From Hyphomicrobiales bacterium (GTDB taxonomy: Bacteria > Pseudomonadota > Alphaproteobacteria > Rhizobiales > Rhizobiaceae), in the NCBI GenBank assembly GCA_900469625.1, contig UBXV01000031.1, positions 62,001-126,000 of the forward strand: a DNA stretch of 64,000 bases. Reading direction: 5' to 3'. Position 1 is the first letter of the stretch. Each line of letters begins with the position of its first letter. Below the pieces are notes generated by a model. That model worked only from the letters and a program-made list of their open reading frames with translations, was not told where the DNA came from and ran no database searches. The position numbers and the translations under genes are program-made. This document shows, in pieces, positions 1 to 8,276 of this stretch.

Positions 1-1878
1 GCTGTGGAAATGATGGTGGCGCGGCTGGAGGTGGGCGATTCGCTGCGCAAGGCGGCGACCTATGTCTACACCTCGACTGCCTTTCCGATGCTGACCGGTA
101 CGCTCGTCACGGTCGCCGGCTTCATTCCGATCGGCCTCAACAACAGTGCGGCCGGCGAATTCACCTTCACGCTGTTCGTTGTCATCGCCATTTCGCTGTT
201 GGTCTCATGGATCGTCGCGGTGATTTTCGCGCCGCTCTTGGGCGTCACGATCCTGCCGAAGACGATGAAGCAGCATGCCGGCGAAAAGGGCCGGGTCGGG
301 CGGCTGTTTTCGAAATTGCTCGACCTCTGCATGCATTGGCGCTGGACGACGATCATCGCCACGGCCGCGGTCTTCTGTCTCTCGGTCTTCGGCATGGGCT
401 TCGTGCAACAGCAGTTCTTCCCGTCCTCGGACCGGCCCGAGATTATCGTCGACTGGTCGCTGCCGCAGAACGCTTCGATCGAGGAGACCAATCAGCAGAT
501 GGCGAAGTTCGAGAAGGAGAAGCTTGCCGGCAACCCGGACGTGCTGCGCTGGTCGAGCTATGTCGGCGAGGGCGCGGTGCGCTTCGTCCTGTCCTTCGAC
601 GTGCAGCCGCCGCATCCCTCCTTCGGCCAGATGATCATCGTCACCAAGGGTCTCGACGTGCGCGACAAGGTGCGCGCCGACCTGCAGGCCTATCTCAAGC
701 AAACATTCCCGGGCACGGATGCCTATGTGAAGCTGCTCGACATCGGCCCGCCGGTCGGGCGGCCGATCCAGTACAGGGTCAGCGGGCCGGAAATCGATGA
801 GGTGCGCAAACATGCGCTCGATCTGAGCACGGTGCTTGGCCGTAACCCGCAGCTTGGCGAGATCGTCTACGACTGGAACGAGCCGGCCCGCATGATCAAG
901 GTCGACGTGCTGCAGGACAAGGCGCGCCAGCTCGGTGTCACCTCGCAGGATATCGCAACGGCGCTCAACGGTATCGTCGGCGGCACGACCGTCACGCAAG
1001 TGCGCGACGACATCTACCTGATCGACGTCGTCGGCCGGGCGCGCGAATCCGAGCGGCAGTCGATCGAGACCTTGCGCGATCTGCAGCTTCCCGGCGCCAG
1101 CGGCAATTCCGTGCCCCTGGCCGCCGTCGCCAACTTCCGCTACGAAATGGAACAGCCGGTGGTCTGGCGCCGTTCGCGGCTGCCGACGATCACGGTCAAG
1201 GCGGCCATCAACGGCACGGCGCAGCCCTCGACGGTGTCGGCGCAGCTGGAAAAGGACGTGGCGGCGTTTGGCGCCGGCCTTCCGGACGGTTACAGGGTCG
1301 AGATCGGCGGCACGATCGAGGAAAGCGCCAAGAGCCAGGCGCCGATCGTCGCCGTGGTGCCGTTGATGCTGTTTGCCATGGCGACCATCCTGATGATCCA
1401 GCTGCAGAGCTTCTCGCGGCTGTTCCTCGTCTTTGCCGTGGCGCCCCTGGCGCTGATCGGGGTGGTGGCGGCGCTGCTGCCGAGCGGCGCGCCGCTCGGC
1501 TTCGTCGCGATCCTCGGCGTGCTGGCGCTGATCGGCATCCTCATCCGCAACTCGGTCATCCTCGTCGTGCAGATCGAGGATCTGCGCAAGGAGGGGATTG
1601 CCGCCTGGGATGCGGTGCGTGAGGCGACCGAGCATCGCATGCGACCGATCATGCTGACGGCGGCGGCCGCAAGCCTCGGGCTGATCCCGATCGCGCGGGA
1701 AATCTTCTGGGGGCCGATGGCCTATGCGATGATGGGCGGCATCATCGTCGGAACGGTGTTGACGCTGCTGTTCCTGCCGGCGCTCTATCTCGCCTGGTTC
1801 CGGATCAGGCCGCCGAGCGAGAATGCCGGTGCTGAAGGCGAGGCGACGCGAAGCGATGACGAGGCAGTGCCGGTCTAG
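1..1878 (+). CDS. RND efflux transporter permease, C-terminal part (5' end outside window)
   Basis: This is the last 625 residues of an inner-membrane proton-driven RND pump of the AcrB/HAE1 type, which normally has about 1020-1050 residues. The frame is open from base 1, so the true start lies upstream. It begins inside the first transmembrane bundle (helices around TGTLVTVAGFIPIGL and FVVIAISLLVSWIVAVIFAPLLG). The second periplasmic porter half follows (about residues 140-435), then five or six closing helices from about residue 445 with the family segment GILIRNSVILVVQIED. The hydrophilic tail is short. The substrate cannot be told from the sequence. It is convergent with cysQ, with only 15 bases between the stop codons. 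Confidence 0.9.
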   Translation, partial: AVEMMVARLEVGDSLRKAATYVYTSTAFPMLTGTLVTVAGFIPIGLNNSAAGEFTFTLFVVIAISLLVSWIVAVIFAPLLGVTILPKTMKQHAGEKGRVGRLFSKLLDLCMHWRWTTIIATAAVFCLSVFGMGFVQQQFFPSSDRPEIIVDWSLPQNASIEETNQQMAKFEKEKLAGNPDVLRWSSYVGEGAVRFVLSFDVQPPHPSFGQMIIVTKGLDVRDKVRADLQAYLKQTFPGTDAYVKLLDIGPPVGRPIQYRVSGPEIDEVRKHALDLSTVLGRNPQLGEIVYDWNEPARMIKVDVLQDKARQLGVTSQDIATALNGIVGGTTVTQVRDDIYLIDVVGRARESERQSIETLRDLQLPGASGNSVPLAAVANFRYEMEQPVVWRRSRLPTITVKAAINGTAQPSTVSAQLEKDVAAFGAGLPDGYRVEIGGTIEESAKSQAPIVAVVPLMLFAMATILMIQLQSFSRLFLVFAVAPLALIGVVAALLPSGAPLGFVAILGVLALIGILIRNSVILVVQIEDLRKEGIAAWDAVREATEHRMRPIMLTAAAASLGLIPIAREIFWGPMAYAMMGGIIVGTVLTLLFLPALYLAWFRIRPPSENAGAEGEATRSDDEAVPV

Positions 1879-1893
1879 CCTGCTCCGGCGACC

Positions 1894-2670
1894 TCAGACC
1901 TTGCCGCGCGAGACGAACCAGGGATTGGCGAAATCGCTGTCGGTCTTCTGGTTGCGCTTGCCATAGGTGAGCGGCGTGCCTTCCATCGTCAGCGTCTCGC
2001 CGCCGGCCGCCCGCAGGATGGCGTCGCCGGCAGCTGTGTCCCACTCCATCGTGCGGCTGAAGCGCGGATAGACGTCGGCAAGCCCTTCCGCCAGCAGGCA
2101 GAATTTCAGCGACGAGCCGACGGCCTCATAATCGGTGATCCCGTGCTCGGCGAGATAGGCGACGGTCTCGGCGCTGTTGTGCGAGCGGCTCGCCAGCGCC
2201 ACCAGCCGGTCGCCGCGGCTGCGACAGCCGATCACGGTCTCCCGCTCGACGGCAAAGGTTTCTGACACGACCGATTTCAACGCCTTGCCGCCGCTCGCGG
2301 CATAGAGGATGCCGAGAGCCGGTGCGTAGACGACGCCGGCGACAGGCGCGCCGTCTTCGATCAGCGCGATATTGACGGTGAAGTCGTTGTGGCGGCCGAT
2401 GAATTCCTTGGTGCCGTCGAGCGGGTCGACGAGGAAGAACGACTTGCCGGCGATTTCCGGGATGGAGCCGGCGGCGACCGATTCCTCGGCAACGACAGGA
2501 ATATCCGGGAAGGCGGCGGCGAGATCGGCCAGGATGATGCGTTCCGCGCACTCGTCGGCATCCGTCACCGGCGAACAGTCGGGCTTGTAGATCACCTCCG
2601 GACCGGCATGATAGATGTCGAGGATGGCGCGGCCGGCGGCGATCGCGGATTTCTGCAGGATGTCGAGCAT
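1894..2670 (-). CDS. cysQ: 3'(2'),5'-bisphosphate nucleotidase CysQ
   Basis: A 258-residue member of the inositol-monophosphatase superfamily. CysQ enzymes hydrolyse 3'-phosphoadenosine 5'-phosphate (PAP) to AMP and phosphate and so recycle the by-product of PAPS reduction in sulfate assimilation. Both metal-binding motifs are visible: DPLDGTKEF near residue 82 and WDTAAGDAIL near residue 211. The Glu of VAEES near residue 60 is the usual third ligand. The length is normal for the family. It is a monocistronic gene transcribed away from the sarcosine oxidase operon across a 228-base divergent gap. An inositol phosphatase is the alternative, but DGTKEF favours CysQ. Confidence 0.9.
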   Translation of the reverse strand: MLDILQKSAIAAGRAILDIYHAGPEVIYKPDCSPVTDADECAERIILADLAAAFPDIPVVAEESVAAGSIPEIAGKSFFLVDPLDGTKEFIGRHNDFTVNIALIEDGAPVAGVVYAPALGILYAASGGKALKSVVSETFAVERETVIGCRSRGDRLVALASRSHNSAETVAYLAEHGITDYEAVGSSLKFCLLAEGLADVYPRFSRTMEWDTAAGDAILRAAGGETLTMEGTPLTYGKRNQKTDSDFANPWFVSRGKV

Positions 2671-2898
2671 TGTCTATCGCCTTTCAGGCCTTTGTCGCGC
2701 CATAGCACACTCGACGGCGGAAGTTGCCCATCGTTTTCAAGGGTTCGGGCGAAATGTGGTGTTGCCGCCGCCCGCGCGTCAAGTTTCGGTGCCTTGCGGC
2801 AAATGGCCGATTTGTTTTTTGCACCTGCGAGAGGCTAGCATCTTTGCTCCTCGCGCCGGCTGTGCAAATGTGCCGGCGCAACTGAACTGGATGCCTTC

Positions 2899-4149
2899 AT
2901 GCGTTATTCCGCATTCTCGATCGTCAGGAACGCCCTTTCCGGAAACCTGAACTGGAGACCGCAATGGCGACAGCCCCAGCCGAAATCCCACTATGACGTG
3001 ATCATTGTCGGCGGGGGTGGCCACGGTCTTGCGACCGCCTATTACCTTGCCAAGGAATTCGGCGTGAAGAACGTCGCGGTGCTCGAGAAGGGTTATCTCG
3101 GCTCGGGCAACGTGGGCCGCAATACCACGATCGTGCGCTCCAATTACATGCTGCCCGGCAACGAGCCATTCTACGAGTTTTCGATGAAGCTCTGGGAAGG
3201 ACTGGAGCAGGACCTGAACTACAACGTCATGCTGTCGCAGCGCGGCGTGATCATGCTCTACCACAGCGACGGCCAGCGCGACGCCTATGTCAGGCGCGGC
3301 AATGCGATGTGGATGGAAGGGGTGTCGGCCGAGCTGATCGAGCGCGAACAGTTGAAGAAGATGATCCCATTTCTCAATTATGACCACGCGCGCTACCCGA
3401 TCCTCGGCGGGCTGCTGCAGCGACGCGCGGGAACTGCGCGCCACGATGCCGTTGCCTGGGGTTATGCCCGCGGCGCCGACCAGCACGGCGTCGACATCAT
3501 CGAGCATTGCGAAGTGACCGGCATCCGCCGCGAAAACGGCGTCGTCACCGGGGTGGAGACATCGAGGGGGTTCATCGGCTGCGGCAAGCTGGCACTGGCC
3601 GCCGCCGGCAACTCCTCGCGGGTCGGCGAAATGGCGGACCTGAAGCTGCCGCTTGAAAGCCATGTGCTGCAGGCCTTCGTGACCGAGGGGCTGAAGCCCT
3701 GCATCGATCACGTCATCGTCTATGGCGGCGGCCATTTCTACATCTCGCAGTCGGACAAGGGCGGGCTGGTCTTCGGCGCGGAGATCGACGGCTATTCTTC
3801 CTATGCCCAGCGCGGCAATCTGGCGACGGCCGAACATGTGATGGAGGAGGGGGTATCGATGATCCCCGGCCTGTCGCGCGTCCGGGTGCTGCGCGCCTGG
3901 GGCGGCGTCATGGACATGAGCATGGACGGCTCGCCGATCATCGACCGCACGTCGATCGATAATCTCTACCTCAACTGCGGCTGGTGCTATGGCGGCTTCA
4001 AGGCGACACCCGCGTCCGGCTACTGTTTCGCGCATCTGATCGCCAGGAACGATACCCACCCGGTGGCACGCGCCCTCAGGCTCGATCGTTTTGCGCGCGG
4101 CTATGCGGTCGACGAGGCCGGCGCCGGCCCTCAGCCGAACCTTCATTAG
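2899..4149 (+). CDS. soxB: Sarcosine oxidase beta subunit
   Basis: A 416-residue DAO-family flavoprotein. It is the beta subunit of the heterotetrameric sarcosine oxidase that demethylates sarcosine to glycine, H2O2 and a C1 unit on tetrahydrofolate. The dinucleotide-binding motif VGGGGHG is at residues 37-43 after an N-terminal extension typical of this subunit. The segment ARHDAVAWG near residue 180 carries the His that in this family binds FMN covalently (family knowledge). The C-terminal WGGVMDMSMDGSP and GWCYGGFKATPASG blocks are characteristic. It is the first gene of soxBDAG, and the 80 bases before soxD hold no obvious terminator. Confidence 0.95.
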   Translation: MRYSAFSIVRNALSGNLNWRPQWRQPQPKSHYDVIIVGGGGHGLATAYYLAKEFGVKNVAVLEKGYLGSGNVGRNTTIVRSNYMLPGNEPFYEFSMKLWEGLEQDLNYNVMLSQRGVIMLYHSDGQRDAYVRRGNAMWMEGVSAELIEREQLKKMIPFLNYDHARYPILGGLLQRRAGTARHDAVAWGYARGADQHGVDIIEHCEVTGIRRENGVVTGVETSRGFIGCGKLALAAAGNSSRVGEMADLKLPLESHVLQAFVTEGLKPCIDHVIVYGGGHFYISQSDKGGLVFGAEIDGYSSYAQRGNLATAEHVMEEGVSMIPGLSRVRVLRAWGGVMDMSMDGSPIIDRTSIDNLYLNCGWCYGGFKATPASGYCFAHLIARNDTHPVARALRLDRFARGYAVDEAGAGPQPNLH

Positions 4150-4229
4150 AGCGGCGTCTGTCGGGTGGCGATCATCCGGCAGTCCGGGAATTGAGCGAGC
4201 CGCGTTGAGGCTCCAGGATACGGAAGACA

Positions 4230-4508
4230 ATGGCAAGCCTGATCACCTGTCCCCATTGCGGGGTCCGCCCGAAGGAAGAATTCGCAATCCGTGGCGATGC
4301 CTCGCTCGTTCGCCCGGCCCCTTCCGCCTCGGATGAAGCCTGGCACGACTATGTCTATGTCCGCGCCAATCCGCGTGGCCGCACGGTCGAGCATTGGCAT
4401 CATGTCGCCGGTTGCCGCCGCTTTCTCGTCGTCGAGCGCGACACCGTCACGCATGAGGTTTATTCCGTCGTCGACGCTGCCGCAGCAGTGCGGGGGGCAG
4501 AGCGATGA
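4230..4508 (+). CDS. soxD: Sarcosine oxidase delta subunit
   Basis: A 92-residue protein matching the small delta subunit of heterotetrameric sarcosine oxidase in length and motifs. It has an N-terminal CPHCGVRPKEEF zinc-binding Cys pair and a second cluster around HVAGCRRF, which together give the family's Zn site (three Cys, one His). The delta subunit is structural. The stop codon overlaps the soxA start by four bases (ATGA), so the two are translationally coupled. Confidence 0.95.
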   Translation: MASLITCPHCGVRPKEEFAIRGDASLVRPAPSASDEAWHDYVYVRANPRGRTVEHWHHVAGCRRFLVVERDTVTHEVYSVVDAAAAVRGAER

Positions 4509-7468
4509 GTGCCTATCGCCTTTCCTCCGGTGGCCTCGTCGATCGCAGCAAGGTCTTAAGCTTCACCTTCGACGGGCGTCCGCTGCGTGGCCTTGCCGGC
4601 GATACGCTTGCCTCCGCGCTTCTTGCCAATGACCAGCTGCTGGTCGGCCGCAGCTTCAAGTACCACCGGCCGCGGGGCATCGTCAGCGCCGGGCCGTCGG
4701 AGCCGAACGCGCTCGTGACGCTCGGCTCGGGCGCCCGCAGCGATCCGAACACCAAGGCGACGGTGGCCGAACTCTATTCCGGCCTGACCGCCAAGAGCCA
4801 GAACCGCTGGCCCTCGCTCGGCTTCGATGTCGGTGCCGTCAACGGGCTGCTCTCGCCGTTTCTCGGGGCGGGCTTCTACTACAAGACATTCATGTGGCCG
4901 CGCCAGCTCTGGGAAAAGCTCTATGAGCCGGTGATCCGGCGGGCGGCAGGTCTCGGGCGGGCGGTGCTCGAACGTGATCCGGAAAGCTACGAAAAATCCT
5001 GGGCCTTCTGCGACCTGCTCGTCGTCGGTGGCGGTCCCGCCGGCTTGATGGCGGCCTTGACGGCCGGCCGCGCCGGTCTTCGGGTGATCCTGGCGGACGA
5101 GGATTTTCGCCTTGGCGGATCGCTGCTGTCGGAAACGGAAACGATCGACGGTTCGCCGGCATCGGCCTTTGCCGATCGGGTCGCAGCCGAGCTGCGCTCG
5201 CTCGACAACGTCACGCTGCTGTCGCGCACAACCGTCTTCGGCTGGTACGACGACAACGTTTTCGGCGCGGTCGAGCGGGTCCAGAAACACGTGGCGGAAC
5301 CCTCAGCCAAATTGCCGACCGAGCGCGTCTGGCGCATTGCCGCCAAGCGCGCGCTGCTCGCGACCGGCGCGGAAGAGCGGCCGCTGGTATTCGGTGGCAA
5401 CGACCGACCCGGCGTGATGATGGGCGGCGCGATCGGCACCTATGCCGAGCGCTATGGCGTTTCGGCCGGCAAGTCGGTGGCGATCTTCACCAGCGGCAGC
5501 AGCGGCTATCGCACGGCACGCGGGCTTGCGGCCAGGGGCATGTCGGTTTCGACCATCGTCGACAGCCGGCCTGACGCCGTTGATGCGGCGCCCGATGGCG
5601 TGCGCGTCGTCCGCTCCGGTTCGATCATCGATACAAAAGGCAGCAAGCGCCTGTCAGGCATCGTCGTCGAACGCTCGGGGTACGAGGAGCTGATTGCCTG
5701 CGACGCACTCGGCATGTCCGGCGGCTGGAGCCCGGTCATTCACCTTGCCTGCCAGCGCGGCGGCCGGCCGGTCTGGTCGGAGGATCTGAAGGCGTTCGCG
5801 GCTCCCGATGTCGGAGGCGGCCTTCGGGTCATCGGCGCGGCCAATGGCGTCTACACGCTTTCAGGCTGCCTGCGCGATGGTGCCGGCAAGGCTGCGGCGA
5901 TTGCCGAAGAGCTTGGTTTCCACGCGGCTGAGGCGCCTTTGCCGGTGATCGACGCCGAGGTCGAGCCTTCGTTTGCGGCCCTCTGGTATGTGCCGGGCGC
6001 CAAGTCCAAAGCCTTCGTGGATTTCCAGAACGACGTACATGCCAAAGATCTCGGCCTGGCGCTGCGCGAAGGCTTCGGGCATGTGGAGCATGCCAAGCGC
6101 TATACCACCAGCGGCATGGCCACCGACCAGGGCAAGCTGTCCAACATCAATGCGGTCGGCATTCTCGCCGGCATGCGCGGGGTGAGCCCGGCCGAAGTCG
6201 GCACCACCACCTTCCGGCCGTTCTACACGCCGGTCTCCTTCGGCGCCCTGGCGGGCACGTCGCGCGATACCCATGCGACGCCGACGCGCAAATCGCCGCT
6301 GCACGAATGGGCGAAGAAGAATGGCGCGACCTTCGTTGATTCCGGCCTCTGGTTCCGCTCGGCCTGGTTCCCGCGCGGTGGCGAAAAGACCTGGCGCGAA
6401 AGTGTCGACCGCGAGGTCCTCAACGTCCGTGCCAATGTCGGGATCTGCGATGTCTCGACGCTCGGCAAGATCGAGGTTTTCGGCGTGGACGCGGCCGAGT
6501 TTCTCAACCGGCTCTATTGCAATCCTATGCTCAAGTTGCCCGTCGGCAAGGCCCGTTACGGCCTGATGCTGCGCGAGGACGGTTTCGTCTTCGACGACGG
6601 CACGGTCAGCCGTTTGGCCGACGACCACTTCTTCGTGACGACCACCACAGCCATGGCCGGCGCCGTCATGTCCCACATGGAGTATTGCGCGCAGGCGCTG
6701 TGGCCCGATCTCAAGGTGCGGTTCTGCTCTGTAAGCGACCAATGGGCGCAGATGGCGATTGCCGGCCCGAAGGCGCGGGACGTGCTGCAGCAGTTGCTCG
6801 ACGAGGACATTTCGGAAACCGCGTTCCCGTTTCTGTCGGCGCGGGCGACGGCGCTTCGCGGCGGCATCAATGCCCGGTTATTCCGCATCTCCTTTTCGGG
6901 TGAGCTTGCCTTCGAGCTTGCCGTTCCCGCCGGCTACGGCGAGGCGGTGGCAGACCAGATCATGGAGGCGGGCAGGGCACACGATATCTGCGCGTACGGC
7001 GTCGAGGCGCTGAACGTGCTCAGACTGGAAAAGGGCCTGCTCACCCATGCCGAATTCGACGGCCGCGTAACGCCCGACGATGCCGGGCTCGGGCGCATGT
7101 TCTCGGCGCAGAAGCCAGACTTCATCGGCAAGCACCTGTCGGCGCGCTATGGCCTGACCGCGGCCGATCGCATGCAGCTTGTCGGGCTGAAGCTGGTCGA
7201 CAAGGACAAGGAAAAAGACATGCGCGCCGGCGCCCACCTGCTGAAGGAAGGCATGAAGCCGTCGACGCTCAACGATCAGGGCTGGGTCAGTTCCGCCGGT
7301 TATTCGCCGGTGCTGGGACAGCATATCGCGCTCGCCTTCCTCAAATCCGGGCGTGAGCGCTATGGCGAGAAGATCGTCGTCTGGGACAGGCTGCGCGATC
7401 ACGAGGTGACCGCCGAGGTTTGCGACCCGGTGTTCGTCGGTTCCGAAAACACGAAGCTGAAAGCCTGA
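4505..7468 (+). CDS. soxA: Sarcosine oxidase alpha subunit
   Basis: A 987-residue alpha subunit, the largest of the complex. An N-terminal ferredoxin-like domain (about residues 15-100, with the GRSFKYHRPRGI block) precedes an FAD/NAD-binding domain starting at VVGGGPAGLMAA near residue 176. The C-terminal third (about 610-985) is a GcvT-like tetrahydrofolate domain that accepts the methyl-derived formaldehyde. The length is that of characterised alpha subunits. It sits between soxD (4-base overlap) and soxG (10 bases downstream). Confidence 0.96.
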   Translation: MSAYRLSSGGLVDRSKVLSFTFDGRPLRGLAGDTLASALLANDQLLVGRSFKYHRPRGIVSAGPSEPNALVTLGSGARSDPNTKATVAELYSGLTAKSQNRWPSLGFDVGAVNGLLSPFLGAGFYYKTFMWPRQLWEKLYEPVIRRAAGLGRAVLERDPESYEKSWAFCDLLVVGGGPAGLMAALTAGRAGLRVILADEDFRLGGSLLSETETIDGSPASAFADRVAAELRSLDNVTLLSRTTVFGWYDDNVFGAVERVQKHVAEPSAKLPTERVWRIAAKRALLATGAEERPLVFGGNDRPGVMMGGAIGTYAERYGVSAGKSVAIFTSGSSGYRTARGLAARGMSVSTIVDSRPDAVDAAPDGVRVVRSGSIIDTKGSKRLSGIVVERSGYEELIACDALGMSGGWSPVIHLACQRGGRPVWSEDLKAFAAPDVGGGLRVIGAANGVYTLSGCLRDGAGKAAAIAEELGFHAAEAPLPVIDAEVEPSFAALWYVPGAKSKAFVDFQNDVHAKDLGLALREGFGHVEHAKRYTTSGMATDQGKLSNINAVGILAGMRGVSPAEVGTTTFRPFYTPVSFGALAGTSRDTHATPTRKSPLHEWAKKNGATFVDSGLWFRSAWFPRGGEKTWRESVDREVLNVRANVGICDVSTLGKIEVFGVDAAEFLNRLYCNPMLKLPVGKARYGLMLREDGFVFDDGTVSRLADDHFFVTTTTAMAGAVMSHMEYCAQALWPDLKVRFCSVSDQWAQMAIAGPKARDVLQQLLDEDISETAFPFLSARATALRGGINARLFRISFSGELAFELAVPAGYGEAVADQIMEAGRAHDICAYGVEALNVLRLEKGLLTHAEFDGRVTPDDAGLGRMFSAQKPDFIGKHLSARYGLTAADRMQLVGLKLVDKDKEKDMRAGAHLLKEGMKPSTLNDQGWVSSAGYSPVLGQHIALAFLKSGRERYGEKIVVWDRLRDHEVTAEVCDPVFVGSENTKLKA

Positions 7469-7478
7469 GGAGGCGGTG

Positions 7479-8033
7479 ATGGTTCGCGACTACAACAACC
7501 GCCACGCGCTCGACCAGAAGCTGCGCGGCACGCCGAAGCCCGCCAATGCGGATCACCTCGAGGTCAGCCATTGGCAGGCGATCGCGACCGTGCTTGCCCA
7601 TGCCGGTCTCGATGCGGCGGTGGAGCGGGCTCTCTCGTCGACGCCCGATCTTTCGCTGCGCTATTGCGGCCCCGGCGAGTGGCTGGTGGTGTCGCATGTC
7701 GATACGCCTGTCGGTCTCATGCGGCGTCTCGACATGCTCTGTGGCACGCAGGCACATGTCGTCGACCAGAGCGACGGGCGTGTGCTCCTTCGCCTTTCCG
7801 GGCCTTCCGCGCGGACGATCCTTGCCAAGGGCATCGGCGTCGACCTCCATCCCGCGGCCTTTGCCCACGGCGGCAGCACCAACGTCCTGTGCGGCCATAT
7901 CGCCGTCAATCTGATGGCAAGCGGCGCGGATGTCTTCGAACTGATCGTCGCGCGCAGCTTTGCCGAATCGCTGTTCGATGACCTCATGGCAATGGGCCGC
8001 CAGTTCGACATTTCCTCGGCTTTTTCCGAGTGA
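7479..8033 (+). CDS. soxG: Sarcosine oxidase gamma subunit
   Basis: A 184-residue gamma subunit of the tetrameric sarcosine oxidase, with weak similarity to the GcvT fold (segments YCGPGEWLVVS and DQSDGRVLLRLSGP). Start choice: GTG at 7476 is also in frame, but the strong ribosome-binding site GAGGAGG (7467-7473) is only two bases from it and five bases from ATG 7479, so the ATG is preferred. It is the last gene of soxBDAG and is followed directly by an intrinsic terminator. Confidence 0.93.
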   Translation: MVRDYNNRHALDQKLRGTPKPANADHLEVSHWQAIATVLAHAGLDAAVERALSSTPDLSLRYCGPGEWLVVSHVDTPVGLMRRLDMLCGTQAHVVDQSDGRVLLRLSGPSARTILAKGIGVDLHPAAFAHGGSTNVLCGHIAVNLMASGADVFELIVARSFAESLFDDLMAMGRQFDISSAFSE

Positions 8034-8037
8034 AATC

Positions 8038-8064
8038 AAAAGCGGCATCGCATGCCGCTTTTGG
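8038..8064 (+). terminator. Intrinsic terminator after soxG
   Basis: A 10-bp perfect stem AAAAGCGGCA / TGCCGCTTTT (8038-8047 with 8053-8062) with a 5-base loop starts five bases after the soxG stop codon. The flanking A and T runs would let it act in both directions. It closes the soxBDAG operon and separates it from the next flavoenzyme gene. Confidence 0.85.
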
Positions 8065-8276
8065 GTCGCCGATCCGCCAGTGAATGGCGGAAACGGACAA
8101 GCGTCCTTCGCAGGCACGTCTTTATCGACGCCGGCTTTCTGACTAGGCTTTTACCCGTTCGCCAATCGCCGTTCTTGAGCCGGAACCGGGCGTTGCGGAC
8201 GGCAGTCGTGCCTGATGCCTTTCCCTTGGAAATCGAGCCGCGCCTCGCCCGGACGCGCGGGAAGCGGAGTGTGTGC

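Noticed and set aside
205-1635. Long open frame on the minus strand opposite the RND gene (476 codons)
   Set aside because: It mirrors the third-position G/C bias of the plus-strand gene, has low-complexity Arg/Asp/His-rich content and no recognisable domain; it is a shadow.
8065-8276. Possible N-terminal extension of the dimethylglycine dehydrogenase-like protein (frame open from 8052)
   Set aside because: The extension starts inside the soxG terminator stem and is basic and motif-free, whereas ATG 8277 has a good ribosome-binding site and matches the family N-terminus.
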